This document shows, one piece after another, positions 35,948 through 46,184 of a stretch of DNA of 64,000 nucleotides (position 1 is the first letter of the stretch; every line of letters starts with the position of its first letter). Below the pieces are notes generated by a model, which saw only the letters and a list, made by a program, of their open reading frames with translations, was not told the origin of the DNA and ran no database searches. The translations under genes were made by a program, and so were the position numbers. This stretch comes from Lactobacillus laiwuensis (GTDB lineage: Bacteria > Bacillota > Bacilli > Lactobacillales > Lactobacillaceae), in NCBI RefSeq assembly GCF_019972835.1, contig NZ_BPPB01000005.1:1-64000 (forward strand), given 5' to 3'.

Positions 35948-37535
35948 TTTCTCCATTTAAATTAATTATCCGATCAAACAACGACTTTTCAGTTTCAGAA
36001 ATTTTATGAGCAACTTCAATTACTGCCAAATTCGACTGCTTTAACAGTGTTTTGTGAATTGCAAGTGACAGTTCCGGATCAAGGGCACTAGTAGCTTCAT
36101 CAGCGAGCAATACTGGCCGTTCAGAGAGAAAAGCACGTGCAATTTCAATTCTTTGGATTTGTCCTCCGGATAAATTTGCCCCCTTTTCACCAACCTGATA
36201 ATCCCAGCCTTTTTCATCCACGAGTTCAGTTAGTCCCGCCGATTCAACTGCTTTAGCCAAATTTGCTGGAGAAACTTTCCGCCCCAGTAAAATATTAAAT
36301 TTGATTGTATCATCAAAGATAAACGGCTTTTGGTTAACGTAACTGAAATTATCGTGGGCTTTGGTCCAGTTGCCAGTGACATCTTCACCATCAATATAAA
36401 CATGACCTTCACTAGGTTTAATTTTACCCAACATTAAATTTAACAACGTAGTCTTTCCCCAACCACTTGGTGCCATGAGCAAGATTTTTTCATTAGGTGC
36501 TACAGCAAGATTAAGATGAGTGAAAATTTCTCTGCCACCTTGACTGTATGTTGCATCTTCAACTTTCAAACCAGTAAATTTACCAGTTTTTGCATTTTTA
36601 GTACTGTCAGCTGAAAAAGACAGAGCCTGCTCTACTTTATCCCACATCGGCTTAGTAGACTTGATTGCATTCAATTGTTCAAAAATATTAACTATCGGGT
36701 TAATAAATTGATTGGATAGTTGCACTATCATAATTAAGGTACCAACGCCAATCTGTCCTTGCAGCATTAAGATGGCACCTACTAGAAACGGCAGTATAAA
36801 GCTAAAAATATCTGCAAAAGCCATAATGACTTCTCCGGCTACAGCTTGTGTGAAGTTTAAGTTCTTTAATGCTTCTTCCATTCTTTTGGCACTATTAACC
36901 ACTTTACTAATAGTCGAACTTTGGACATCGTATAAGCCGACAGTTTGCGCTCCGTTTAACCCGTCATTTACACTTTGAGTGTATGCGACGTTATTTGTCT
37001 CCCAAACTTTTGCTTTGGATTGAATTGTTTTGGTAAAAGCCCTTTGCACTAGTCCAGGAATTAAAGTAGTTACCATAAAAATTAATGTTAAAATCCAGGA
37101 ATTGATTAAACCAACTACTACTGATAGCAAAAAAGATACTAATTCTGCAATGATCATTAATTCATTTGTAGTCTTAGACGTCTCAATCTGTTTAAGATCG
37201 TTCGTCATCAGACTTAAACCATCCTTTTGTGAGTCACTGCGTTGTTCAATCAAGTAGCTCATCGTTTTGTCTTTAAGATAAACATTGACATCCTGAATAA
37301 TAGCGTACTTGATATAACGGTACACAAAATTAGACAGCATAATAATTAAGATTGTTGCGGCACCAATGCCGGCAATTCTAATTAAATTGCCACTATCGCC
37401 TTGACGATATTGCGCTGAATTTAACATGATCTTAGTGACATATGCAATTACCACATTGCCAAATGCCATTACTATTGCTAAAAGTGTGTAGGCAACGAGT
37501 TTCCATTTAGGTGCAAATTTTAATGAAGATTGCAT
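35937..37535 (-). CDS. ABC exporter half-transporter (TMD-NBD)
   Basis: A 532-residue fused permease-ATPase with about six helices in residues 10-290. The nucleotide-binding domain has Walker A APSGWGKTT, signature LSGGQIQRIEIARAFL, Walker B VLLADEATSALD and a late EVAHK switch His. It is similar in length and layout to the gene at 55147-56718 and probably works as a dimer to export a peptide or drug. AAGGAG precedes the ATG. It is divergent from an Rgg regulator. Confidence 0.85.
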   Translation of the reverse strand: MQSSLKFAPKWKLVAYTLLAIVMAFGNVVIAYVTKIMLNSAQYRQGDSGNLIRIAGIGAATILIIMLSNFVYRYIKYAIIQDVNVYLKDKTMSYLIEQRSDSQKDGLSLMTNDLKQIETSKTTNELMIIAELVSFLLSVVVGLINSWILTLIFMVTTLIPGLVQRAFTKTIQSKAKVWETNNVAYTQSVNDGLNGAQTVGLYDVQSSTISKVVNSAKRMEEALKNLNFTQAVAGEVIMAFADIFSFILPFLVGAILMLQGQIGVGTLIMIVQLSNQFINPIVNIFEQLNAIKSTKPMWDKVEQALSFSADSTKNAKTGKFTGLKVEDATYSQGGREIFTHLNLAVAPNEKILLMAPSGWGKTTLLNLMLGKIKPSEGHVYIDGEDVTGNWTKAHDNFSYVNQKPFIFDDTIKFNILLGRKVSPANLAKAVESAGLTELVDEKGWDYQVGEKGANLSGGQIQRIEIARAFLSERPVLLADEATSALDPELSLAIHKTLLKQSNLAVIEVAHKISETEKSLFDRIINLNGENEE

Positions 37536-37623
37536 TTTTCTACTCCTTCTTTATTATTAAAACGGTTAAGATATTTTTTTGCTTAAACATATTAAAGCAT
37601 GAATTATTTTTTAGATTTTTTAC

Positions 37624-37639
37624 TTCTCATATATGAGAA
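37624..37639. promoter_or_regulatory. 16-bp palindrome between the Rgg and ABC exporter genes
   Basis: TTCTCATA / TATGAGAA is a perfect dyad 37 bp before the Rgg start codon. It is a good candidate operator for the regulator, acting on both divergent genes. Confidence 0.55.
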
Positions 37640-37675
37640 AAAAGTGCCATAATATATAAAAAGGACAAAAATATC

Positions 37676-38521
37676 ATGCAATCAGGGAATGAATTTAAAC
37701 AGTTGCGAAAAATGCAGCATATTACCCTTAAAGAAGCTGCCGCAGGCATTTGTTCCATTCAAATGCTTTCTCGCTGGGAAAATAATCAAGGACACATGGA
37801 TTTTAACCGGGTGTTAAAACTGTGCGAAAGAATTAGTTTATCCGCAACTGAATATATTGCGCTTGCTAAACTCGACCCAAAAGATCATATTGCGCTTATT
37901 TTAGAAGAGTCTTGGAGTAACCACGACAGAGATTATTTGGAAAAACTGGCTCAAGCGGCATTAAATAAATATCAGTCAAGTCAAGATCCTTTTGACCTTG
38001 ACTATGCAGCAATCGCCTGTAGTTTGTATTATAAAACTTCACAGCATAATATTTTTCCTATAGCCCAGCAAAATGAATTAAACCATCAGTTAAGTAAGAT
38101 AACTGTTTGGGGTCATGAATTTCTCTCACTTTTTGCCAATGTTATCCCTATTATTAGTCCCAGAATCATTTACCAAATCTCTGTTCAGGTTATCAGTAAT
38201 ATTTCTTTTATTAAAAAAGCAGGAGAAGGTACATTTCATTTTGGTATAGCAGCTCTATTTGAAGCTCTAATTGGTTTAATTACAAATAGTCAGTTTAAAT
38301 TTGCAGATAAACTGCTAACACGAATAAACCAGATTGACTTACCAGATAACGAAATGTTGTTAATTGTTGGGCGCAAATTTTTAAATGCAATTCTTACATT
38401 TCACAATACTGCCAATGATGAAGCAGCTGTCTCAATCATTCATTTTTTAACTAATATGGACATGCAAACTACGGCTGCTTATTTTCTGCAAATATTAAAT
38501 CAGGTTAAAGCTTTAAACTAA
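37676..38521 (+). CDS. Rgg/GadR/MutR-like regulator
   Basis: A 281-residue protein with an N-terminal XRE helix-turn-helix (FKQLRKMQHITLKEAAAGIC, IQMLSRWENNQG, residues 7-40) and a helical C-terminal domain, the Rgg layout. It is divergent from the ABC exporter across a 140-bp gap with a perfect palindrome. Its TAA stop overlaps the TAG stop of the opposing ATPase gene by two bases, with no terminator between. Confidence 0.78.
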   Translation: MQSGNEFKQLRKMQHITLKEAAAGICSIQMLSRWENNQGHMDFNRVLKLCERISLSATEYIALAKLDPKDHIALILEESWSNHDRDYLEKLAQAALNKYQSSQDPFDLDYAAIACSLYYKTSQHNIFPIAQQNELNHQLSKITVWGHEFLSLFANVIPIISPRIIYQISVQVISNISFIKKAGEGTFHFGIAALFEALIGLITNSQFKFADKLLTRINQIDLPDNEMLLIVGRKFLNAILTFHNTANDEAAVSIIHFLTNMDMQTTAAYFLQILNQVKALN

Positions 38522-39387
38522 TCATAAAATTTATTAAATAAGTCTTCGATATCAATTCTTTCAACTGCGTATTGAATATCAGCTCTAACTAAGCTGGCTA
38601 TAAGTTGCGTCAGCTTATCCTGCTCAATTTTTTCTAGAGGAACTAATATCAGGTTATTAGGCAAAGTTTCGTAATCATAATTAGCTAGCAACTTAGTCGT
38701 TTCAGGGGTAGACTGCATCTTTAAATACCGTTTATTTTGCTTTTTATTGTCTAGATCTTCAATAATGTGTCCCTTACCCATAAACAAGACCCTGTCAGCA
38801 TACTGCTGCAAGTTAGACAAAAGGTGTGAAGCCATAATGATCAGCTTGTTTTCATCCTTTAGTTTAAGAAGCATCTGTGAAATTAAAGCTACGTTCTGCG
38901 GATCAAGTCCATTCATTACTTCATCTAACAACATTACAGGAGAATCAGCTGCTACTACCATTGCAAAACAAAGTCGCTGTTTCATCCCCAAAGAATAAGT
39001 CTGCACCTTCTTATCCACATAATTTTCCATTTGCAAGTCAGTAATTATTTGCTCAACGGGCTTTTCAGAATTGTGCCAAAGATCAGCGTATAAATTAAGA
39101 TGATCCCGTCCAGTCATAAAGGGAAACAGGTCGCTTTGTTCAGGAAACGAGCAGATTTCCTGGTGTAATTTAATCGTGTCTTTTTGTGTTTGATAACGTG
39201 TATTTTCATATTCAACAAACCCTTTTTGCGGCGTCAGATTATGCAAAATAACGTTGATCAAGGTCGACTTACCAGTACCATTAGGCGCTACGAGACCAAC
39301 GATCTCGCCCTGCTTAAATTCCAAGTTAACATCGTCTAAAACAACGTTCTTTCCAAATGCCAATGTGACATCTTTTATTTTTAACAT
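38518..39387 (-). CDS. ABC transporter ATP-binding protein
   Basis: A 289-residue nucleotide-binding subunit: Walker A APNGTGKST, signature YSLGMKQRLCFA, Walker B VMLLDEVMNGLD and switch His in IIMASHLLSNL. Walker B has Val after the catalytic Glu (LLDEV) instead of the usual Pro. The ATG at 39387 follows GAGGTGA by 5 nt. It is the last gene of a three-gene export operon. Confidence 0.85.
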   Translation of the reverse strand: MLKIKDVTLAFGKNVVLDDVNLEFKQGEIVGLVAPNGTGKSTLINVILHNLTPQKGFVEYENTRYQTQKDTIKLHQEICSFPEQSDLFPFMTGRDHLNLYADLWHNSEKPVEQIITDLQMENYVDKKVQTYSLGMKQRLCFAMVVAADSPVMLLDEVMNGLDPQNVALISQMLLKLKDENKLIIMASHLLSNLQQYADRVLFMGKGHIIEDLDNKKQNKRYLKMQSTPETTKLLANYDYETLPNNLILVPLEKIEQDKLTQLIASLVRADIQYAVERIDIEDLFNKFYD

Positions 39388-39388
39388 T

Positions 39389-40651
39389 TTAATCACCTCG
39401 TCTAACTAAAGGGATGCTTTTAATTTGCGTGAACAAAAACAGTAAAATTTCAATGACAAGTGCCAGACAAATGAGTGGTCCTAAGCCAGCAGTAAAGCCC
39501 CATCCGGGTGCATCCATCAAATAAGCCAAGTTGCCGGTAATACTGTCACCGATAGAAAAGTAAGTCATAGGCCATTTTTCCAAAAACGGGTAAACAAAGC
39601 CCATGCCCAACGAGAAGTAAAGCATCTTCGCACTGATAGCAAACAAACTGCTAAGCATGCCGGCAACATATTCGTTACGCAAAACGATTGATAGCAGAAT
39701 TGTTAACCTGATAAAGATAAACGAAATAATGATTGCAAAAATGATAAACTGCAAATAATACATACCTAGTGTTTCAGTCCTAAAGGTTGCTTTGAAGTTT
39801 ATTTTGCCTAAATAATCAACAGTATTTAGTCTTAATGATCCCAAACCATATCTAGGTGCTATACAAAGAAGAGCAATTATCCCAGCTACTACAAAGTCAA
39901 GCAAAACCCCTACTTCAACAACTCCAGTTTTCAACCATAAAATGGTACGTTTACTTAAAGGAATATTTTCCAAGACCGTATAATATTTCCTGTCATTAGT
40001 CACAATGTCTGCAGCAAAGAAACAAACTATCACTACCATGATTAAGACTGTCCAGCCAGAAAGTGAGTTTTGAATTACTTGTAAGGCTGTGCGTTCTTCC
40101 AAAATATTTTTATTCAGCTCTGTTTGCTTATCCTTTTTACCGGCTAAAAGTGCGTTATACAAGTGATACGTCCGTTGATAGCCAAAATGACCATCCTGCT
40201 TAAAATTATCATTTTGATTGTACGCAGCTGGATACAAAAAGTTTTGGTTACCTTCTACAAAGATTAACTCGTCAATATATTGATAACGAGCACTGGCGTA
40301 TTTAGCATAAGCATCCCAGGCTTTTTTCTTTATAGCAAGCAATATTTTTTTATCATAAGATAAGACCTGTGGGTAAGTACTGACAGCGTCCACTGCCCCT
40401 TTGCTAGGAATATAATCATAACCTGGCTTCTTGGAATAAGCAATCTCTTGCCTCGCCACTTTTAAAAAGGCCGTATCGTCAATATATTCCTTTCCGATAG
40501 GTTTGGCATCGACCTGTTCAATTACCTGGCGGTTAGGCACACTGACCAGACTAAAATATAAAGACATAATCACAGTGGCAATAAACAATCCAATATTTTT
40601 GGGATTAATCAAAAAAGCCTTCAACTGAAAGAGGAAATAACGCCATTTCAT
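39389..40651 (-). CDS. ABC-2-like permease
   Basis: A 420-residue membrane protein. One N-terminal helix (NIGLFIATVIMSLYF) is followed by a long extracytoplasmic domain (about 40-195) and about five further helices. It pairs with the preceding permease; the two genes overlap as ATGA. Family and operon suggest export of a peptide, lipid or drug, or bacteriocin immunity. The substrate is unknown. Confidence 0.75.
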   Translation of the reverse strand: MKWRYFLFQLKAFLINPKNIGLFIATVIMSLYFSLVSVPNRQVIEQVDAKPIGKEYIDDTAFLKVARQEIAYSKKPGYDYIPSKGAVDAVSTYPQVLSYDKKILLAIKKKAWDAYAKYASARYQYIDELIFVEGNQNFLYPAAYNQNDNFKQDGHFGYQRTYHLYNALLAGKKDKQTELNKNILEERTALQVIQNSLSGWTVLIMVVIVCFFAADIVTNDRKYYTVLENIPLSKRTILWLKTGVVEVGVLLDFVVAGIIALLCIAPRYGLGSLRLNTVDYLGKINFKATFRTETLGMYYLQFIIFAIIISFIFIRLTILLSIVLRNEYVAGMLSSLFAISAKMLYFSLGMGFVYPFLEKWPMTYFSIGDSITGNLAYLMDAPGWGFTAGLGPLICLALVIEILLFLFTQIKSIPLVRRGD

Positions 40652-41766
40652 CGTGCAATACCTCCTTTATTAACCAGGTATCTGAACCAGATGATCAAAA
40701 TAAATGACCAAACTAATAGGATACAGCCGCTGGTGACTAAGTTTAGCCCTGCAAATCCTGTTTTACTTGCCACAGTGCCATTAAGCACATCATTAACATT
40801 TAAATATGCAGATGGCAGCCAAACAATAAATTTAAGCATTTTGGCAGGCAAATACGTTAATACATATAGAGCAATACCAATAAAGGTAGTGAGATATACA
40901 TTTTTAGTCAACTGGTTAAGAAGTAAAGTTAAACTGGTCACAAATACTACCAATACTGCGGTATAAAGTAAAAAGAGCAAACAATCCAACCAGACTGGGA
41001 TTGCTATTATTTTATTAAAGTAAAAAACGTTAGGGTAATTTAAACTGCGAAAGCCATTTCGTAAGCCAGCAAAAAGATACGCACCAACTAATCCAATAAG
41101 TAAAGGGCCCAAGGTTAAAGCCAAATTGATCATGGTTTTGCCTTTAACCTCATCTTCTACACGATAAGGGATATTGCGTAAAACCGTATCATGATCCAAC
41201 TTAACCATCCACACATCATTAGAAATAAGCAAAATATAAAAGAAAATAAAAATAGCCACAAAATTGAGAATATAGATTAAATAAGTTGCTGATGCCTTTG
41301 AATTCATAACTGCAGGTATACGATGATGATAAAGATATTTATACGTAACTAATCTTTGATGCAATTGATACTTGGGTGGAACGTTCAATGTACTGGCTCC
41401 CAAATAATTATTATGGTAGCCATCTAACATGGTTTGAAATAAAGTGATCGATCCGTCTAAATAAGTTTGTGGATCACTTAAAACTTCCCCATTTTGTAAA
41501 CTGAAAATACAACCTTCCTGGGCATTTAAATTGTCATAAGTCTCTTTATATTCTTGTTTGCGTAATAAACTGCTGTCAAAATAACTGATATTAACCTCAA
41601 GAGAATCATAGTATGAGCGCCACTGACGGTAGTTATCTCCCAAGTTTTGAGCTTCAACCACTAGTACAAAGAGAACCATGAATAAAACCAAAGCGCCCAT
41701 TAACAGAATATTTTTCTTTGATTTGCGTGCAATAGTAAAATTTGCCTTAAAATAAGTTCTCTTCAT
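40648..41766 (-). CDS. ABC-2-like permease
   Basis: A 372-residue membrane protein with the same plan: an N-terminal helix (ILLMGALVLFMVLFVLVV), an extracytoplasmic domain (about 38-150) and about six helices. It is the first gene of the operon that continues with the second permease and the ATPase. AGGTAGGC precedes the ATG. Confidence 0.75.
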   Translation of the reverse strand: MKRTYFKANFTIARKSKKNILLMGALVLFMVLFVLVVEAQNLGDNYRQWRSYYDSLEVNISYFDSSLLRKQEYKETYDNLNAQEGCIFSLQNGEVLSDPQTYLDGSITLFQTMLDGYHNNYLGASTLNVPPKYQLHQRLVTYKYLYHHRIPAVMNSKASATYLIYILNFVAIFIFFYILLISNDVWMVKLDHDTVLRNIPYRVEDEVKGKTMINLALTLGPLLIGLVGAYLFAGLRNGFRSLNYPNVFYFNKIIAIPVWLDCLLFLLYTAVLVVFVTSLTLLLNQLTKNVYLTTFIGIALYVLTYLPAKMLKFIVWLPSAYLNVNDVLNGTVASKTGFAGLNLVTSGCILLVWSFILIIWFRYLVNKGGIAR

Positions 41767-42040
41767 GGAAATGCCTACCTGATTTACTAAAAATGAAAAG
41801 TAATTAACAATGATTTTATCATATTTTATTTAGCTCTATTATAGCTAAAAATAAAGACTTCATTATGTTGCAAATATATTTTCAATTATATAGTTTGCTT
41901 ATTTTTTAAAATAAAGCTAATTTATTACAATATATTTATAAACACTATAATATTTGCAATGAACTCAGCACAATTGCATCTATGATAATTGGAATTAAGA
42001 AAACAGGTGAATTTAGCCTTTAATTTTTATCATAAATAAA
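41767..42040. other. AT-rich intergenic region without a gene
   Basis: It lies upstream of the leftward ABC-2 operon and should hold its promoter. No coding frame or RNA is supported. Confidence 0.5.
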
Positions 42041-42082
42041 AAAACCGATAAATCATCGTTTAAAGCGTAATTTATTGGTTTT
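42041..42082 (-). terminator. Terminator of the DUF4832 glycan locus
   Basis: A 13-bp stem (42041-42053 with 42070-42082, one wobble) with A- and T-rich edges, 17 bp beyond the leftward stop codon. Confidence 0.7.
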
Positions 42083-42099
42083 TGTCTTTTTACAACTAT

Positions 42100-43566
42100 T
42101 TATTTAAGCGTCAGCAAATAATTATACCCATCATCAAAAGCTATATTGTTTGCCAGGCGGTTTCCCGTATTACTGTAACCAGTAAATTTAAAGGCTAAAT
42201 ATTTTGCCTGACTGACTAAGGTTTTATCTATCTGCCATTTGATTGGTAAAATTTGCAAAGACTGCAAATGAGCAATATCAGTTACGTCCTTAGCAGCCAC
42301 TACATTTTTAGATTCATCCAGTAATACCAGTTCTGCGTTATTAATTAAAACTGGAGCAGCCAGGCCATAATTAGTTAAATTAACTTGATAGTCAATATTC
42401 TGCCCATCTGCTTGATAGCTAATATCTTTAACTGCTAAACGGTAACCCAGATAATCCCTAATATATTCATACCAAGAACGACTTATTTCATTATCATTAG
42501 TATCTTTAAACCATGATTTTTGATATGGTAATTTATATTGGTCTAAAAGTGAAGGCGTTACTAGTTGCCGTTTCCAAGCACTCAAAGAATAGTCTTTGCC
42601 ATCTTCTTTGTAATTATGAGCTATACTCAATGAAGTAAAATGATGAACTGCAAGACGGTGAGCAATCAGTGGTGCAGAAATTAATTGACCGTTATTGTCT
42701 GATGCATTGGCAGAGCCCCAAATCATTTCACCGTCAACCGGTACAGTCTGAGATTGTTCTGCCATCGCCTTCCATTCAGCAGAATTAGGATCTGCACCTG
42801 CAGTATTCCACACATGAGGGCGACCAATCAAGTAATCATCATGAAATCCAACTCTTTGCCAGTCAGAACTCTGGGGATCAACATTTTGTGACTTGATATT
42901 GTAATATCTGACTTGGATAAATAAATCTTTAGGAGTATTGGCTAATAATGCCTGCAGAATTGCTTTTTCATTCATACGGCTACGGGCTCCGCTGTCCCAT
43001 TCTCCCCAAGCTCCAATAAATCCAGCTTGTAAATTAGCTATTTGATCACGATGCTGAGCAATCCAGGGAGCTAGTTGCTTAATATGTGCAACCACTTGCT
43101 CAGTTGTAGGTTCCTGAGATTTGGGATGAGCATCATCCCAAATATAGGCAAAACGTAATACAGCCTGTAAATGGTTTTGCTTCAACTTTTGGAAATATTG
43201 ATCCATATTATTAAAGGCAGTTTGATCTAGTGGCTTATCTTTATAATCAGTCAGATAAAAGTATACTTGTGCAAGTCGCGGATTATCATCAGCAAATGTA
43301 GCTATCGCATTTTGCATTTGCGCTATTCCTGTTTTATCCGCATTACCCCATAGTCCCATGCCGGTTTTAACATTTAAATTTAACTCTAAGCGAAAGCCAC
43401 GATCGCTATTGTTAGCCATTTCTTGATTTTGCTGCTCTGTTAGAGGCTTTTCGTCATATTCAGAAATAGTTGCAGCCTTAACTGAACACAAATTTTGCTG
43501 ATTTTGAAATAAAAGTAACCCTAAAAATGCAGTTATTAAAGTTAGCTTTTTAAATATTTTTTTCAT
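42100..43566 (-). CDS. Secreted DUF4874/DUF4832 glycosidase-like protein
   Basis: A 488-residue exported protein with a signal peptide (residues 1-31, cleavage after VKAA). The N-terminal part (about 45-240) is DUF4874-like and the rest DUF4832-like. Conserved with the next gene are DRGFR (55-59), GAWGEW (E189), HDDYLIG and VDGEMIW (E280); the two glutamates are plausible acid/base and nucleophile of a barrel glycosidase. No activity is known to me for these domains, so catalysis is inference. It follows its paralogue by 14 bp. Confidence 0.7.
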   Translation of the reverse strand: MKKIFKKLTLITAFLGLLLFQNQQNLCSVKAATISEYDEKPLTEQQNQEMANNSDRGFRLELNLNVKTGMGLWGNADKTGIAQMQNAIATFADDNPRLAQVYFYLTDYKDKPLDQTAFNNMDQYFQKLKQNHLQAVLRFAYIWDDAHPKSQEPTTEQVVAHIKQLAPWIAQHRDQIANLQAGFIGAWGEWDSGARSRMNEKAILQALLANTPKDLFIQVRYYNIKSQNVDPQSSDWQRVGFHDDYLIGRPHVWNTAGADPNSAEWKAMAEQSQTVPVDGEMIWGSANASDNNGQLISAPLIAHRLAVHHFTSLSIAHNYKEDGKDYSLSAWKRQLVTPSLLDQYKLPYQKSWFKDTNDNEISRSWYEYIRDYLGYRLAVKDISYQADGQNIDYQVNLTNYGLAAPVLINNAELVLLDESKNVVAAKDVTDIAHLQSLQILPIKWQIDKTLVSQAKYLAFKFTGYSNTGNRLANNIAFDDGYNYLLTLK

Positions 43567-43580
43567 GAGTTATTCCCCAG

Positions 43581-45008
43581 TTACAATTTAAACCAATTAA
43601 TACCATCTGCCCACTGACAAACATTGGCAAGACGTGCTGTGCTGTTATTAGTAGCCTGCAACCTAACTCCGACTTTATCAGGTTGATTATGTTTTATTAA
43701 CGGGATAACCGTATTTATTTCTCGGTTAGTTTGTAAAGCACTTTTTTCAACGAAAGCCTTACCAATAATATTCTGCTGTTGATCTACAGCAAATAACTCT
43801 ATTTGTTTCAAAGCCAGAGGAGCGGCGAAGCCGGTATTCTTCAGTGTGAGATAAACGGCAGCATTTAAAGTGGAGTTATAACTAATTTGTTTAACTTCTA
43901 AACGGTAGCCTAAATAATCACGCAAATATTCAAAATAATTACGTTCAATTGTCTGATTCTTTTGATCCAAAAACCATGATTTTTGATACGGCCAATGCTT
44001 TTTATCTAATAAATCAGGCGTAACAGGAACATGCTTCCAATATTCAAATGAGCCCATTTGAGGAAATTTAAGCCCCTCTGGTTTGCCAGTTCTTTTTAAT
44101 TCATTTTCTAAGGTCACATTATAATATGAATTAGTTTTTATCTCATGGTAATTATGCGCAATACTTAAGGTAGTAAAATGATTTTCAACCATTCTTTGTG
44201 TGGTCAATTCAGGATCTACGTATTTAGTTTTTAAATACATAGGATTGGCAAATAACCAGATACTTTCGCCATCAACGATTGTCGTTTTTGAATCCCTTAT
44301 TAATTGTTGATACTCATTCGAATCATGATTTTTACCCGCTGTATTCCACTCATGTCCAATACCTATTAAAAAGTCATCGTGAAAACCAATTCGTTGTTCA
44401 TTCTCTTTTTCAGCAACACCTATATTACGATTTTTTATATTTAAATAACGTACTTGTACAGTTAGATCTTGAGGAGAATTTAACAACAAACTATGTAAAA
44501 TTGCTGATTCATCAGTTGTTTCACGAGCATGGGCAGACCATTCTCCCCAAGGTCCAATAATGCCTGCCTGTAAGGCATGAATTTGCTTGCGATGTTCGTA
44601 GAGCCAGCCAGATAACTGTTCCAAGTGCTGCTCTACTCTCTGCACACTAGGAGCCTGTCTATAAGGCCTTTTATCTTCAGAAATATAAGCAAAACGAAGC
44701 AATGCTTTTAAATTTAATTTAGCCAGTTCCTCAAAAAATGCACTCATATGGTTAAAAGCTTGTGCATCCAGTGGATCATGCTGGTAACCTGTTAAGTAAA
44801 AATAGACTTGTACTATTTGTGGCTGATCGTCTGTATACAGTGATGCTTCTCTTTTTAACGCAGCAATAGCATCTTCATCCGCATATTCATATATGCTCTT
44901 ACCCGTTTTTACATCCAAATAAACTTCAAAGCGAAAACCGCGATCAGGGTTTGTGAGTAAAATCTTCGTTTGATCTCCACTTAACTGCTTAGGATAATAA
45001 TTTTCCAT
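43581..45008 (-). CDS. Cytoplasmic DUF4874/DUF4832 glycosidase-like protein
   Basis: A 475-residue paralogue of the secreted protein, collinear along its whole length but without a signal peptide (it begins MENYYPKQLSGDQTKILLTN). The corresponding motifs are DRGFR (22-26), GPWGEW (E156), HDDFLIG and VDGESIW (E248). A secreted/cytoplasmic pair beside a PTS suggests stepwise degradation of one glycan outside and inside the cell. It follows the LacI gene by 14 bp, with AGGGAGGAAA-type spacing before the ATG. Confidence 0.68.
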   Translation of the reverse strand: MENYYPKQLSGDQTKILLTNPDRGFRFEVYLDVKTGKSIYEYADEDAIAALKREASLYTDDQPQIVQVYFYLTGYQHDPLDAQAFNHMSAFFEELAKLNLKALLRFAYISEDKRPYRQAPSVQRVEQHLEQLSGWLYEHRKQIHALQAGIIGPWGEWSAHARETTDESAILHSLLLNSPQDLTVQVRYLNIKNRNIGVAEKENEQRIGFHDDFLIGIGHEWNTAGKNHDSNEYQQLIRDSKTTIVDGESIWLFANPMYLKTKYVDPELTTQRMVENHFTTLSIAHNYHEIKTNSYYNVTLENELKRTGKPEGLKFPQMGSFEYWKHVPVTPDLLDKKHWPYQKSWFLDQKNQTIERNYFEYLRDYLGYRLEVKQISYNSTLNAAVYLTLKNTGFAAPLALKQIELFAVDQQQNIIGKAFVEKSALQTNREINTVIPLIKHNQPDKVGVRLQATNNSTARLANVCQWADGINWFKL

Positions 45009-45022
45009 TTTTTCCTCCCAAA

Positions 45023-46033
45023 CTAATTACCAGTACTTTCTCGCAAAATTAGTTTAACTTCCAGTAGCGTAGTAGCAGCACGCGCCTTATTCTCTAATAT
45101 ATCTTCTCTAATTAAATGGACAGCAGTTGTACCTAGGTCCTTTTCTGCAACTGAAACTGATGATAGTCTTGGAATGTAATATTTAGACATCTGAATATTA
45201 TCGAATCCAATAATATGATAATCTGTTGGAGCACGAAAACCTTTTGTGTACAATTCTCTCATTATTCCAATTGCTATTTGGTCATTTCCAGCCAAAATTC
45301 CCTTAGGAAAAATAGGTAATTGGACAATTTGTTTACCTGCTTGAACGCCATCTTCAATACTCCAACCAGAAGTACTGATTGAGCATTCATCCTGATCATG
45401 CAGCTTCATCCACTCTCGGTAACAATTTAAGCGAACTTCACCTTTTGCCAGAGTCTTTTCTCCTTGCAAGTTAGTCATATAACGCGGACCGCCAACATAT
45501 ACGATATTAGTTTGGGCAAACTTTTCAAGTTGTGCTAAAGCTTCTTTTACCCCGGCAGTTAAATTAGCATTGACTAGTTTTACGGAATTATTTTTATATC
45601 TTGCCTCAATAATTACAATATTAGAGTTCAATTTTTTTAATTCAGTAATGGCAGATTCGGACAGACTACCGATAACAATCACGCCGTCCCAATAATATAG
45701 TCCGTCCCAAAATGAATTATCCAAAGATTTATTCAAATAGTAGATCGAACTTAACGTCATTTTCTCTTTTTTAAGTTCTTCAATAATCCCCTGCTTTACT
45801 TGCTGATAATACGTATATTCTGCTACTTGGTCTAAATTCATAGTTGTCAGCACGCCAATGACGGGACTCTTTTTACTTTTATTTTTTGTATGATAATTTA
45901 ACTTTTTAGTAGCTGCCAAAACTTTTAAACGCGTTTGATCAGTTACACTTAGGGAAGTGTCATTATTTAAAATTCGTGAAACTGTACCAGCCGAAACACC
46001 TGCTAACTGAGCTACCTGTCTGATATTAGCCAT
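45023..46033 (-). CDS. LacI-family transcriptional regulator
   Basis: A 336-residue repressor with the canonical LacI headpiece (NIRQVAQLAGVSAGTVSRILN, residues 3-23) and a sugar-binding core. It is the first gene of the segment with the two DUF4832 genes and lies 266 bp after the PTS genes on the same strand, so it probably controls the whole locus. The inducer is unknown. Confidence 0.85.
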   Translation of the reverse strand: MANIRQVAQLAGVSAGTVSRILNNDTSLSVTDQTRLKVLAATKKLNYHTKNKSKKSPVIGVLTTMNLDQVAEYTYYQQVKQGIIEELKKEKMTLSSIYYLNKSLDNSFWDGLYYWDGVIVIGSLSESAITELKKLNSNIVIIEARYKNNSVKLVNANLTAGVKEALAQLEKFAQTNIVYVGGPRYMTNLQGEKTLAKGEVRLNCYREWMKLHDQDECSISTSGWSIEDGVQAGKQIVQLPIFPKGILAGNDQIAIGIMRELYTKGFRAPTDYHIIGFDNIQMSKYYIPRLSSVSVAEKDLGTTAVHLIREDILENKARAATTLLEVKLILRESTGN

Positions 46034-46184
46034 TTTATTTTCTCATCTTTCATATTTGGTTATTATAACAGGTGCTATTAAAATTCGTTTTAAAAATATA
46101 AACTTTAGAACCTGATAATCTAAACACAATCTGCTATTACAGCATTTTTGCAATTATGCTATCAAATATTTTTTGTAAATCAAA

